From Lasioglossum baleicum (lineage: Eukaryota; Arthropoda; Insecta; Hymenoptera; Halictidae), in assembly GCF_051020765.1 (NCBI RefSeq), contig NC_134933.1, positions 16,093,461 through 16,157,460 of the forward strand: DNA of 64,000 bases, in the 5' to 3' direction. Shown piece by piece: positions 1 through 12,740 of the stretch (position 1 is the stretch's first letter; the number at the start of each line of letters is the position of its first letter). A model generated the notes under the pieces. The model searched no databases and had not been told where the DNA came from. It saw only the letters and a program-made list of their open reading frames with translations. Position numbers and translations under genes: made by a program.

Positions 1-18
1 ATAACATTTTTATTTAAG

Positions 19-3000
19 GGATACCTTGCTCACCCCGGAATTGTTGCAAAAATGGTACGAGTCGAGAGCCTATCAGATCGAGAGGAACAGTTACATAGTC
101 GACAACGCTTTACAATTAATCAAAATTGCGAAATCGCATAACATTAATGGCTTAGAGAATTTATTGTTAGACCTAGAAACATTGGACGACCTAATTTATA
201 AAGTTTACATAGAAGATCTGTCGTTGGACGAGCTACAGAAATTGTCTAATCTAGAGAAAATCAAATTGTTGATGAGCATGACCACTGAGAAAAGCTTTGT
301 CGACGATTTGAAAAATTTCGTACTGCCATTTATAAAAAGAAGACACCAATACTTGGTAGGTATTGATATCAAGAAATCGGAATTAAATATAAATTGTTAT
401 TGAACTATTTCTTTTTCAGGAGGGAGAACTGCAGAGACATTTGTTCAGCGATTACCTGATATGCATCAGCAAAGAGGATCTAGGATTACCAGTGAAACTG
501 TTCGAGCATTTGAAAGTTTCTCAGGATAATGAGATTCTGCAAATGATAGAGAGCATTGACACTCTGGCATTGGACTGCATATATGCTTGCAACGATGCAA
601 ATATGTACGAGAAAGCGATCTGCATCGTGGACTCGATTTCGAAAGACAGAGACGACAAGAGAAGCGCTGGAATAAATTCGCTTCTCGAGGAACTGGACAG
701 GGAACTCGAGTGTACGAAGATCTTGAATAAGTATGGGCTCACGACCACGCTAAATGCGCTCAGAAAGAATAAGACTGATCCCGATTCTGCGAAATTTTTG
801 CTGGTGCAAATGGCGAGAAGCTTGAACAGAACGTAAGCGAACGATGTTCTCCATAATGTGAAGAAGTGTGTTTTGCGCCCAGTAACATTATAATCTTTAT
901 TTGTTCGAAGGATCGCACCTCCCGATGAAAAACAGTGGGCACAATTGCTGAATGACATGCTGGAGATTCACGGTATGATCTTCGCCTGTGTCGACATAGA
1001 AATATGTTTCGAGATATGTGTATCGGCGCGACTGGTGTCAGGTGCTAAGTCCAACATACAGAGTTGTGCGGCTCTGATCGAGACCAACAGAAACGAGCAA
1101 TCTCTGCTGAAGGTCTCCTACGAGAAGGCTGTGAACTTGATCCTCGAGGCCAGCCGAGAGTATTTCAACAGCTCGAATTCTCTGACCGATGCAAACATGG
1201 AGCTTGCTAGGTGGCTATTTGTATTCCTCGCGTCCACCTTCCCTCTTAACTAACAAGTAATTGTCGTTTCAGGGCTTGTCTCCATCTGATTGCGGACGAC
1301 AATCCACAGATCAAGGAGGAATACGATCTCATCAACTCCCTTCAGATTTTAAACGAGTTTAACATCAGTATATTACCGCTTCAAGTCCGGTTGATGCATG
1401 ATAGATTGAAGTTGATAGAGGACTGCTTGAATAGACGGGAGGATGCTCACAAGAGTCGTCAGAGACTGTTGACTCTGGCGACTTATCTACGGATTGAGGT
1501 GAATAACAGCAGAGCGAGAGAGGGGAAGGTTTTGGAATTGATTGCGAAGAAAGCACTGGAGGTACGTACTTATTGTTTAGGATTATGTATCGTAAAGCAC
1601 ATTGTTCTAACGCGATGAAACTTCACAGATAAAAGACTTCAGTGTCTGTGCTGCCACGTGCCAGCAACTGATACAGAACAATTACATTCCTGCGTGGACG
1701 GTCGCCTTAGACTTAGGAAACTGTGATGAGTACAATGACTTGAAGACTAGACAAAAGTGTCTATGGTTTGTGATAAACAAGGGGCCTAATGAAATACTAA
1801 GCGAAGCGCTGGATCAGATACATTTAATAGAGATACAAATGTTGCATAAGGAGTTGGAGTTGTGGATACCACCGAGTGAACCTGACGACCCCGACGATGC
1901 TGATAGTGAAGAAGAATTCATAGACGCCATGACCACCGTAAGAATTACAATACAAAAAGCATAATAAGAATACATGGGGTAATGTCTCGAACAGGACACC
2001 CTGCACGGAGAAATTTTAATATATCTTACATAGTCTTGAATTTGCAGCCTCAAGTGGAGACGAAAGATTTCGTTCCGAAGGTGCTGGAAGCCTCCACAGA
2101 AATGGTCAAGACTTCCGCAAACATTATGAAAGCGTCGACGTTTAGTTTAATAAGAAACATAAGCGACACGAGCTTCTGGAAATCTAGATTGAAGCTCGGC
2201 TTCGAGAGCGGCCAGGACAATGACGTGGAGTACAATGATCAGAAGAGTCACGAGGATAATTGCGATATCCAAAGTCTTCCATGTTTTTACGAAAGTTTGC
2301 ACGAGAGAAGTAGACTCAGTAGTTTGGATACCAAGTATGTAAACTACTCGATGCCGGATATACAAAATGCAAAGTTGAAATGTTTCCGAGCTTTCCTGAG
2401 GATAGCAATGTTAAGCGAGTCCTCTTGCTATGGCTTGGTAGTGAGCGACATTAATCATTGTATGTATTGCCCAATACGTTAAGTACAATGAATGTGGATG
2501 AAATATTTAATGAACTGTGCTTTTCAATGTTCCAGTGTTTTTGGAGTGCGCGAAGCACACGTTGCGGGAAGATTGGCTGCTTGGAATGTCTTATTTATTT
2601 AGTGTACAGAGAGATTGTGCAAAAGAGACCCAGAATGTGCTAGCCGAGCTACCGCAAACAGAACTGCACGTTCAAACTGCGATGTATTATTATTCCTTGG
2701 AGTTGTATAAGAAATTACACAAGAATACCGAGAATTTATATTTGTTTAATCCATTGAGCTTGATACGGAAAATGATCGATGCAATGCATAAGTGCAAGGA
2801 ATCTGAGATGCACGAGAGCTTCAAGTATTGGCAGACACGTTTCTTGGATGATCAAGAGGTGGATAACATCAAGTTCTTTGACTCAAATCAGATAATCAAG
2901 AAGAATGATCATAGGATAGATAGTGAGGTGAAGGTGGAGCATAACAATGATCTCATTGAGAGTCCTATGCGTGAAGAATTTAAGGAAAAAAAGAACTCGA

Positions 3001-4006
3001 CGGAAAACTCAATTTCTCAACTTGATGGAGAAGTCAACAAGAACTATTCGGAGGAGAAAGATGATATGGAATGGACAGACGATTGGGGAAAGTTTTCTGA
3101 CGAGGATGTAGCAGAAACTGCGGAAAACAAGCAGAACATTCCACGGCAAAAACCATGTACAGATAATGATATTTCACTGATGAAAGAAATTGGCGATTGT
3201 GCTACAGAAGAGGACCGTTTCAAAGCATTCCAGAGCGTGTGCGATAAAATACAAAGTAGGGATCACTTTTGTGAGATGAAGGATATAGTGTTAAAATGGC
3301 CGAAATTTAGCAATCCTGAATACACCGCTGTTGACAAACATCCCATTTACAAAATGATGAAACTGATTAGTGTCTGCAACACAGAGACGGATAAAAGAAA
3401 GTATAAACAAATTTTCCAAGACTACAAAGACTTAATGGCAGCCTTACCCTCGTTAGACGTAAGTTTTAATAAATCATGTCCTGCCAGTTAGCGGCAAAGT
3501 AATTACATGTTAATAATACTTTTAGACACTTAAAGAGTTCCTGAACAAAGAAGAACTTCCTCTAGATCATGCAGTTCATATCAGATTAGATACGGATGAT
3601 CCAGAACTTCATGAAGAAGCTGTGAATATTCTCAAAGAAAGGCATAAAGTGCGTTTATATTATGATTAATGTTTAGTAAGCATTATTGTAATACTAGATG
3701 CACTTATTCATCTTCTATTTTGTTTTTCAGGCAATAACATTGTCGGCGCCCATATTGGAGGCATTATTTTTGAAAAATTTGACTGCATCTTTCGATCCAA
3801 ATCACGAAGTGTATGGACGAATTATTGAACATGTTCTTGTTAATCAATCATTGGCGAATACAAGGGAAAACGCGGAATTTCTTGTTCAAGAATTAAAGAA
3901 AAGGAAGCATATATCGCACGCATTATGTATAATTAGATTAATGGAAGATATACCGCCATCTATGTGCACATTCGACACTTGTTTCGAACTTCTGATGAAG
4001 AAATAA
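19..4006 (+). CDS. NBAS: NBAS, C-terminal half, 9 exons (5' partial)
   Basis: NBAS is the large subunit of the NRZ (Dsl1-type) tethering complex, which captures Golgi-derived vesicles at the ER; it is also linked to nonsense-mediated decay. Exons inferred from the reading frame and GT/AG sites: 19-355, 420-832, 911-1210, 1273-1561, 1629-1937, 2048-2459, 2536-3458, 3526-3648, 3731-4006, ending in TAA. All phases join, giving about 1,127 residues, near half of the human protein. The first exon reads LLTPELLQKWYESRA, which I recognise from the Sec39 region of animal NBAS. The 923-nt exon carries an acidic linker with EWTDDWGKFSDED before a helical tail. All introns are shorter than 120 nt. The upstream exons lie outside the window; the first acceptor (AG at 17-18) is the least certain boundary. 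Recognition is by memory of the family, not by a search. Confidence 0.93.
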
Positions 4007-5271
4007 TCGCCTACTTTTTTCATTATTTGTCTTAGAGAAAGATGCGATTTCAAATTGGAAAATAATGTAAATACACTATATTTTAGCGTGATATTTCTGG
4101 AAACCGAAAGATGCACCCGATTTCGGTGGATGCAATATTGGTACAAAACTTAAAATTCGCGTGTTCTTATGATACGCTAAATCTTATTTGTACATATTTA
4201 AAATATTTGTCACGCCATGTACTTTGTAAATATAAATGTGATATATATATATATTAGAATCTATTGAAATTTTGAATCTTCTGTGACTTCGTCATCCATC
4301 GGCTCGATGTCTTCATTTACTTCTGTGGTTGTAAGGAAAAACGCCGCATGTCACAATTTCAAAAAACTTGAGTTTTTGCATTAATTGAGCTTTAGAGTAT
4401 AGGATTTACGTATTTACCAGAAAAAATCATGAAAACACATTCGAAAGGCTCAGAAAACAATGCAATTTAACTAACGTCCTATGTCAAAGCATTAGTGATT
4501 AAAACTTTAAACGGCAATATCTCGAAAGTGAAAGTATGTGATATGCGGCATTCTTCCCGACAACCATAGACTTATCCCTCAGAATCTTTGATTCTTGACG
4601 AATCGACTCCCCTAAGAATCAAAACAAAACACGATTCAACTTTTTCGCGCTTTTACCGCAACACGGAACTCTACATAACCACCACCATCGAGATACAGAC
4701 TATCTGACAATATCTCGTCGGTGCTCACTGGTGCTCACAACGAATAGCAACCAATTTCAGTCTTGTCGGCGACAGAAGTTTTAAATGGCGCTATCTAGCA
4801 GCAAAATTCGGGATCATCTGTCGATAAATTTAGCGAACAGTTTGAGTACTTTGGCTTGAACGGAGTAAATGATTCTCGCCGGAATTTACATAGTCTCCAA
4901 TGAGGAAGGTGGTAAGAATCATTTGTGCCTGTTTGTGCCTGAGACGTCCACGCTCGTGTTTGCGCCTGCATCAGCTGTGTCTGAATTGGTCTGAATCGTC
5001 TGCGGCCCAAGCGTGAAACGTCTTAATCTACTTTAAATAACGCCAAAGGATTTAAAATACCACGCGGTAACTATACATATTTTTTGTTTATTATACTTTC
5101 TTCTAAGAGATGATTACTCTATGAACCACACGCGTAAAAGGGAGTAGAGGCACAGACATAAAATCTATTTTCGTAAAATAGGGTTGTCATAAACAGCTTT
5201 TCGCGAGTTAATAATAAATTGTGACCAACGTATACTTTTGCCGAAGAATCGCTTTGTCCATTTAAATAGAA
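4007..5271. other. Intergenic DNA between NBAS and MTHFSD
   Basis: The two genes lie on the same strand, 1.27 kb apart. The stretch holds the NBAS 3' UTR (no canonical AATAAA seen in its first 300 nt; TATAAA-like variants occur near 4230), a short (AT)n run at about 4240-4255, one TIR element (4322-4570), and then the probable promoter and 5' UTR of MTHFSD. No convincing open frame is present. Confidence 0.6.
4322..4570. mobile_element. TIR element, family C (non-autonomous)
   Basis: About 250 bp bounded by inverted repeats of roughly 32 bp: left TCTGTGGTTGTAAGG with CGCCGCATGTCAC, right (reverse complement) TCTATGGTTGTCGGG with TGCCGCATATCAC. It has no coding capacity. A second copy lacking its left end lies at about 23570-23728 in STK32 intron 4, sharing ATCATGAAAACA, CAATGCAATTTAACT and AAACGGCAATAT blocks in the same order. 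The superfamily is not assigned. Confidence 0.7.
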
Positions 5272-5287
5272 ATGACAGAACAATTAC
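5272..5287 (+). CDS. MTHFSD: MTHFSD first coding exon (16 nt)
   Basis: The exon supplies only M-T-E-Q-L and one base of the sixth codon. It is followed by the perfect donor GTGAGT, then a 254-nt intron ending in TTACAG at 5541. Without it, exon 2 has no upstream in-frame ATG before residue 22, and the conserved TKHSFRQQTWDYM segment would be lost. It is too short for ORF callers. Inferred from splice sites and phase; no transcript data. Confidence 0.75.
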
Positions 5288-6916
5288 GTGAGTAATACTT
5301 CGACATATACTATGTATAAGTATTCATCTATTGCATGTTCATTTCTAATACGAAACACTATTATTGAAACTTTTACTGCGTGTTTAATTTAGCTGTATAG
5401 ATTGTGAACGGCAATAGTGTCGGTAATAGTATAGAGTCGTCAATGACAGGTCACTTGTTAATAAATTACAGAAACTTCATTGCATTGAAAATGTAATTTT
5501 ATAAATAAATAATTCGAAGGTTATTTATTTCTGTGTTACAGAACCAGAAGTAACCAAGCACAGTTTTCGCCAGCAAACATGGGATTACATGATGAAAAAC
5601 GAGTTAGTCAATTTTCCTCTTGGCATATACAACCGTACACCAAACTTCAAAGGTGCCAGCAAAGCAGCAGCACGGTTAATAGAGCTGGAGGAGTTCAAGA
5701 ACGCAAAGATTATAAAGATAAACCCAGATAAGCCTCAAGATCATGTGAGATTTTTGGCATTGAGAGCCAACAAGGAGATATTGGTTCCAATACCAAGATT
5801 GAGATCTCATCTGTTTCTTCATGTTAAACCAGTACCTGGTATGAGTGAGAAATTGCTCAGAAGTCTGTCAAAAATTTATGGTCTGATGGAATCTGGTGAA
5901 CCGCTGGGAGTAGACGCTAAGATAAAGGTACATATTTATTAAAGTTGTAATTCTGCACCTGCATTCGGTCGATATTATTCCTTATATTCTCTCTCTGTCA
6001 TCTTTCAGGTAGACCTTGTGATAACGGGATCAGTATGTGTCAGTCGTGAAGGCTACAGATTAGGTAAAGGCAAAGGGTTTGCGGACTTCGAGTTTGCCAC
6101 GATGATGAGAATGGGTGCAGTAACACAGGACACTACAGTCATTGCAACAGTGCATGATTGTCAGGTGTTCGATAGCCTCCCTCCAGCATTGTTCAAAGAA
6201 CATGACGTACCTGTGGATATAATTGTTACGCCGACCCAGACGATAATAGTCAATCCAAGATTGAAGAAACCAACCGGTATAGTGTGGCACATGCTGAGCG
6301 AGAAAAGACTGGAGAACAGGCAGGTGTTGCAAAAGCTGAAAGAGATGGACGAAAAGTATATTTGTATTAACATTTGCACTAACTGCATCAATGTACACAT
6401 ATAAATAAATCATTGTTCCCCAGAGATGGCATAGTAGTGACCTGGAAGCCGGACGATTCCAATAATGCGAAGGTTGGTGTATAAATTAGAAATCTGAATA
6501 GGATACAGAGCCTGTTTGTATGGTGCTCGTGTGAAATTTGTTTTCAGGAGAAGCCGCAGTATGAAGGGAAGCGACGCCATAGGAACACGAGGCCAAAAAT
6601 CAGGATGCAGATAGAGTTTTCGTTAAAGCTGTCGAACATCTCCTCCCGGGCGAGAATCCGTGACTTGAAGGGCGTTCTGCAGGTACGTGGTGTCAAACCA
6701 AACAGAATCGTCTGGCAGGGCTACCGCGGGATCTGTTACCTTCATTTTAATAAGCCCAAGAAGGAAACCGATTTACCTGAACAGCCGATGCAGGTCGACT
6801 CGATCATGGCGAACCTACAGAATCTCCGAATCGAAGGAGTCTCTGACGACTTTATAACAGTCGAACCTGCGAAGCCGATCTCGAGAATCGAAGTCACCGA
6901 TGTGTCTGCCGTCTGA
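5272..6916 (+). CDS. MTHFSD: MTHFSD (methenyltetrahydrofolate synthase domain-containing), 5 exons
   Basis: Complete gene of 388 residues, against about 383 in human MTHFSD. Exons: 5272-5287, 5542-5927, 6009-6355, 6424-6472, 6548-6916; all GT/AG with compatible phases. Residues 10-230 form the 5-formyltetrahydrofolate cyclo-ligase-like domain, with WDYMM near the start, FPLGIYNRTPNFKGA, and the nucleotide-loop relative RLGKGKGFADFEFA at about 151-164, which in the true enzyme is GxGKGYYD. The C-terminal exon has a basic segment (KRRHRNTRPK) and an RRM-like beta-alpha fold from about residue 288 (IEFSLKLSNI ... GICYLHF). The family is thought to bind RNA, and whether it keeps ligase activity is unclear. 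The start was chosen because ATG ACA GAA CAA TTA C joins a consensus GTGAGT donor and restores phase. Confidence 0.93.
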
Positions 6917-9900
6917 GACAGTCGTAGTGCTTCCTCGATATGCAACTAATCTTAAACAATGCGCAGGATGATATATATATATCATTCGTTTAAATCGTGA
7001 TAAAGTATTTTTTTACAGCGTTTCCGGTTCTGAACCGATTTTCACGGATCAATAGCTGTTTATAACTTTACGCTATAAAACGCAGGTGCCTGTACATATG
7101 AGTCGCAAAGTAATCCTCCTCTGTCTTGTACATAATTAAGTTGTTAAGGCATTTAATTTGTGATCGATCGATAGTCTATCCAGAAAAGACGAACAAGCTT
7201 TACGGTTTCATACGGATTTATTACATCGCTGAGTTTATTTGGTCAAGATCGAATGTTTTATTTGTAATCGTGGTTGAGTTAACGTGCCCATTACAAATCG
7301 TTTCAATGATAACTACTGTGATTGCGTGAGGAATATTTAACGGTAAGGGATAGTGTGGAGTGCAATAATTTCTCGCGTGACCGGTCACCGGAAGCCGGAG
7401 GGCTGGGTGCATATCTGTGTGGCATTCGATAACGCTTATCTGACCCTACAGACTGATGATGATAGTTTAATTAATTGTTAGACGAAACTACCTCCCGAGA
7501 AAAGTGTGCACTGAAGAGAAAAATGTATCAGATCGTTCCATGGGAAATCCATTGTCTCCCAAAAATAATCGAGTAACAATTTCCTCCATTGTAAAGGGAC
7601 TATGAACACGTTAATTCTTAGGAGTAGCTATAGATATAATTTTGTTTCACTTTAATGTTAACTTTAACGACCCGTGGAATGGTTTGACAGTAACAATAAG
7701 CTTTTCGCCGTAGTCATTGTTAATTCTATTTTTATGGAAGACTTTTCGCAAGGGGGTAGAATTCGGGACGTACATAAGCAAATATCGAGTACGTTATTTT
7801 TCTGAAGAGAGTATTTTCGCAGAAGGTAAATAGGGATATAAAATTCATTCTATTTTCATGCTGATATAGTGTAACCTATACATAGAGATACTACATTGTA
7901 CCGTTGAGGGATGATAAATGAGCCACTCGGGTTGTACACGAACGTGCCACGAGCGGCAGGAATTAATGGGAGCACCATGCAATTAATAATCTATGTGCTA
8001 GCATAAAAACAATACATTTGTGATATTAACAAACACGAAATCGATCGTTTTTGGAGTCCGTAGATAATTACTACAACGTCGTTTTTTGTTATCGCCGCAA
8101 GTACATATTCTGTATCTATGCTAATCGAGTCTTTGATACAGGATGTTCTTTTGTTTTGTGAATTTATTTTCGAGTTAAGAATAAATTAATATTTTTAAGG
8201 CTGAATAGGATGGTGTACTTTCTTGCTTGAAACAGAAACCTGAACGCTTCCTCTCTTGTCCTTTACGATCTAATTTCTCGAGCTTGATTAATTTTTGTTA
8301 GCATCCCTTCGATTAGCTCCGCTTTGTCATCCCTTCCTACTTTTATTATATGTTCATTGATTTGACAAAGACCATTTCGAACTGTAAGCACTGCCACTTT
8401 TGCAATTTCTCACTCCGCTTCCACAAAATTAGTTTCCATGGTCCGGCATCCCTTTCATGAGATCTCATCAATGAGTAATACATATAAAAATGTACCATTT
8501 TCTTGTTGAAATATACATTTTCAAGAAAATTGTTTTTCGTAGACTGGCAGCCCTTCGCTCAGCTTCCTTTCATGCTACTCCTTAAAGAATCATTTTCGCA
8601 ATTACATATTTCTTTTCTAGGCGTGGAGTTTTCGAGAACGTTAAATACCCTTCAGAATTGCGAACGTAATAAAGTTCCCCGTTGAATGAGAAACTTCTCG
8701 ACGATCAACTAAGAACTTTCAACGTTCCATAAGGTGTGAATCGATCGCAAAAAGCGATTCTTGTCGCCTGTGAACGGCAAATTGCATTAATCTTGATCAA
8801 ATTTCATGGACGAGGATTTCTGGGCTGCAGGAAGGAAATGAAAATTCTTTTTCCAATAGAAACACCCTTGAGTACATTGAGTTAATGTCCTTGAAAGTAG
8901 GCGTGTTCCGTCAGAGAAATTCAATGAACGAACGCGATTACTTGTCGTTCGTTGTTATCGAGTTTGCGCGACTTGGCGATGCTCTGCTCGATAAATAATA
9001 TATAAAGGAAGAGATGAAAAATGGTTCGCGACCCTTCCAAGATTATTTGCGAACAACTTTAAATTACTTTCGCGCTTCCTGTTGAATGTGTTTCGCACAC
9101 AGACGTATCGATTCCCCGTACGCGTGTCTTTCTCGTTTTTTTTCTTCGTGTTCAGGGCTCCGTGCTCATTTGTCGTCCTTCGGAAATATTTCATCGGGAA
9201 GCTTCCTCTTTGCGCGATATGCGAGCAGAAATTAATTTGCAGTAGTTCTAGAAAACTGGGACAACCGTATGAAAACGTACGATAAATTTTTCCTGTGGAA
9301 AACCTGCCTCAATCGTTTCCACGCACGTTTCGAATTTTGTAATTCGCGAGCACCCCGAACGAAGCTTTTAGAGAAAATATTTCCTGGCAATTCGAGCAGT
9401 ATTTTCCGCGTCTCCGAGTCGACCGTTTCAAAGCTTAAAATACTCGATTAAATGCAACTCTTTGTTCTATGATTTTAAATAACAACGTCATAAAATGAAT
9501 GTCACTAGTTCGATTTAAACCACGAGATTGTGAATGCCGCACATGTGTGGCAATGGTGGGCGAAAGGTTGAGAATGATTTTCGGTGTGTACGCAATCCAT
9601 CAGTGTAGCTATTGCCGGTTTCATCCTCGGCTTCTTTTTTGCGAAATGAGTCCGATAGTATGTATCGATTATCCATCGCTTTTCCGACAAGTGCGCGGCT
9701 TTATGTCCAATCCTAGTTCACGAACCCCTGGGATGTACCGTAAATATCAATTACGCGCGGAAAGTCTCGCGACAAAGGCGCGGCTTTTAGCGAATTGTGA
9801 TAACCGATTACCCTTTGATCCCGTCGACTCCCGGCAATCAGATTGATCCGCCTGTTTCCGTCGGCCACGATTTCTAAACCGATAAACCCGTATCGCAAAG

Positions 9901-11929
9901 CGCGGGCACGGTCGGGGGTGGCTTCGCCTATTATTACGATTATACGCAAAACTGCATTATATCTTGGTGGTTGCTCTGTAGTCGCTGCAATTTTAATCAC
10001 CTAGCGCGAGAGTTCGAGCAGTGACACGAACTTGTGCGCAATTACAGTAGCGCAAATTGTACGATTTTGAAATAGAAAGAGGGCGAAGATGGACGAACAG
10101 GTGTGATTGAAACTTGCCTAATTTAGTATTTCAAAGTGTTGTAGTTATTCATGAAAAATTTTCTTTCTTTCTTAATATGTTGAATAGATTAAGAACAATA
10201 TCAAAGTATCTTTAAATTCTTCAAATGTTTTTACTGTTAACTTACGCGTACTCATTTTTGTCATAAATGAACCACGGAACGTTTTACACGAAAAAGTTAC
10301 AAAAGGACTATCAATTTCACCAACCTTCTCTGCGTTTTGCGGAGTTAGGTTTGGCAGATGAGTGGCTCGGCTCCACTTTCCATATAAATATGCGTTTCTG
10401 TTCGTCTAGTGCTGACTGAATCCAATATGGCGTTTCTACTGGTAAAAATGGAACGTTTCATCCATGGTATTGGTTCCGATAATGGATTTCCTGGCGCAGA
10501 TGTAGGGCAAGGTTGTTCTAGCGGTCGAAAACCAACGACAAATGCGTCAGCGCGTTTGAATAGTCACACTCGTCGAGAATATCATTGCAGAATCGATCGT
10601 AACAGTGCTTGAGAAACGAGATGCTGATGTTTCTGTAGCTGGAGAACTAACCGATTCGTAAATATCAGATATCAGACGACCCGTCAAATATTTTAATTAA
10701 TAAATTCAATTCCACAAACACGTTTCATTTCATCAGAAAGAGGCTTCCACGACTAGGCAGTGAACAGTTCTCAATGTTGAATCTTTCGACTGCAAGCCGT
10801 GTGCTTTTGGAATTAAAAGATAAAAGTTAAAAGATACCGCAAGACTACAGATCGATTTCTAATGAGACAGACAATTACATTTTATTAATTTCAATTTAAG
10901 TAAGTAGAACTTACCTGTTAACATTCAAACATGCGAAAAGCCGAGCAGATTTAGGGAGGCAGCTCGCTGAAACAGGAATGACAGAAAGAAGAAGAAAGTA
11001 TAAAAATCTGGTCGAACTTTATTAAACATTTTATTGTTTAATAACTCGAGATAATCGGGTGTGTTACAACTGCATAATTATTCGCGACAGTCGCTGAGTT
11101 GCGATTTTCACGTGAATCCTCAGCCTGCTGGTTTACTCGAATTTTCATTCTATTAATAATAGACTGGTGTGCGAAATCCGCAGATCAGCGACGGGCGAGC
11201 AGCGGCGGAGGAAAGCTCCGAGTTTCCTTTCAACCGTGCGGTTTCCTCGATCTTTTCCAAAAGAAAAGCAGGATTCGAATGGGGAAATCGCGCGGACTCG
11301 ATGCTCCTTTCCAGCTAACTGCTTATATCTGTTGAAGTGCTCTCTAGAAAAGGGCTCTCTATTTGGTCGGGTTTTGCGTTTTCCATTCCATATATAAAAA
11401 TAAACAATAGACTTTTCCTTGAAATATACACGTACACGGGGTGGGGGGTAAAATAGAGATATCGTTTGTCGTCTATTTGGTACAGAGAGCTTATAAGATC
11501 TGACTGACGAAGTGAACTTGGCTAGAAAATTCGTGAGAAACCGAAAGAACAATTTTACGGTTTTATCCTTACGATTAGTCTTATTGTTAGTCAAATGTAA
11601 CAATTGTTTCTGAAACATTCGTCACGTGTCTGAGACACAATCCTCTATTCCAATCGAAACAAACCGCAAGTGTTCGAGACGTGTGCGCAGTCTGCCCATT
11701 CTTTTCGTTGTAACTGAACCAATTAGTTCTCATCAGGGGTAACATGATTTTCAAGAGTTTAGGACAGTCTACCAGGATGGGTTCCTAGAATAAAATGTGG
11801 ATTACAGCATAGAGGTGAACGAAACAGAATATCCTCTACGGCTATTCTAGTCCTAGTGAAAGCACAAGTATCACATTGGCCCGTAACAGTCACGGAACCG
11901 AAGAATTTGTCGACTGGGGTACGGCAGAC
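6917..11929. other. Intergenic DNA, convergent MTHFSD / STK32 spacer
   Basis: MTHFSD (+) and STK32 (-) face each other across 6.5 kb. In this part I see the MTHFSD 3' UTR, an (AT)n tract at about 6968-6980, AT-rich unique-looking DNA, and a degraded internal piece of the GACTGCGGAT element near 10130-10270 (it keeps ACTCATTTTTGTCATAAATGA). Open frames at 9499-9846 and 10409-10612 have no recognisable motif, lack splice support and look random. Confidence 0.5.
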
Positions 11930-12740
11930 GTGTTCAAGTAGGGTTTTCGCTGATAAATCTTCGATTGTTGCCTCGAGAACCAGGTGGAGAAAGTCTGGGT
12001 AACTGAGGGATGTCCCATAACATGTCTACCTGACTCTCGGATCGGTTAGACGTCCGATCCTGGCTCTTCAGAAGCATTATTTCACTTTTAGATGGTCCTT
12101 AGTTGTGTAATCATTGAAACAAATCGGTCCAAGTAGAGCTTTCGCAGGTAAAATGCTTCTTTTTGATTCTAGAGTCAAGTAGAGGGGGTTTGGGTGGCTA
12201 GGGCTCGCACCATAGCAGTCTACCTCGCTCTAAGATCGTATAAGTATGCGATTCTAGATCCTGGGGGTGTGGTTTAAGTAGGGCTTTTGCAGGTGCAACG
12301 CCTCTTCATCCTTCTAGAGCCAAGTAGAGTGGGTTAGAGGTTAGAGGTTAGAGTGGGTTTAAGTAGTTATTCGACTACCTCGCTCTCAGATCATCTAACT
12401 ATGCTGGACTCTGGATCCAGAGGGGCGTAGTTTCACTTTTAAACCGCCCTTAGCTCTGGATTCGTCCATGGAGGTGGGTCCAAGTAGGGCTTTCGTAGAA
12501 ATAGAATGTCTTGTCTCTAAAGTCAGGTAGAGGGGGTTTAGCTGGCTAGGACTCGCATAATGGCTCCTAATGTGCGTGGTTTCACTTTTAGACAATCCTT
12601 GTCTTCGGAATCGTCGTGTCTGTAGCTTTTGCAAGCAACACGCGTCTCCTTGTCGCCAGAATCAACCGGAGGGGGCATGGCTTGTGCCGTTGCTTTGCAT
12701 TTAGGCGATTCTCAGGTCTGGAATCGTTAAAACCGACTCG
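11930..12740. repeat. Degenerate tandem repeat, about five units of 140-210 bp
   Basis: Recurring blocks CAAGTAGGGCTTTCGCAGG, then a TCTAGAGTCAAGTAGAGGGG-like block, then GCTAGGACTCGCA or CTACCTCGCTCTMAGATC, then GTTTCACTTTTAGA. Unit starts fall near 11935, 12132, 12273, 12481 and 12625; units 2-4 are best conserved. A short internal GGTTAGAGGTTAGAGGTT run occurs near 12335-12350. No coding sense on either strand. It lies 0.7 kb beyond the STK32 stop codon. Confidence 0.75.

Noticed and set aside
521..958. Minus-strand open frame of 145 codons over NBAS exons
   Set aside because: It is the antisense shadow of two NBAS exons whose plus-strand frames join by splice sites and match a known family.
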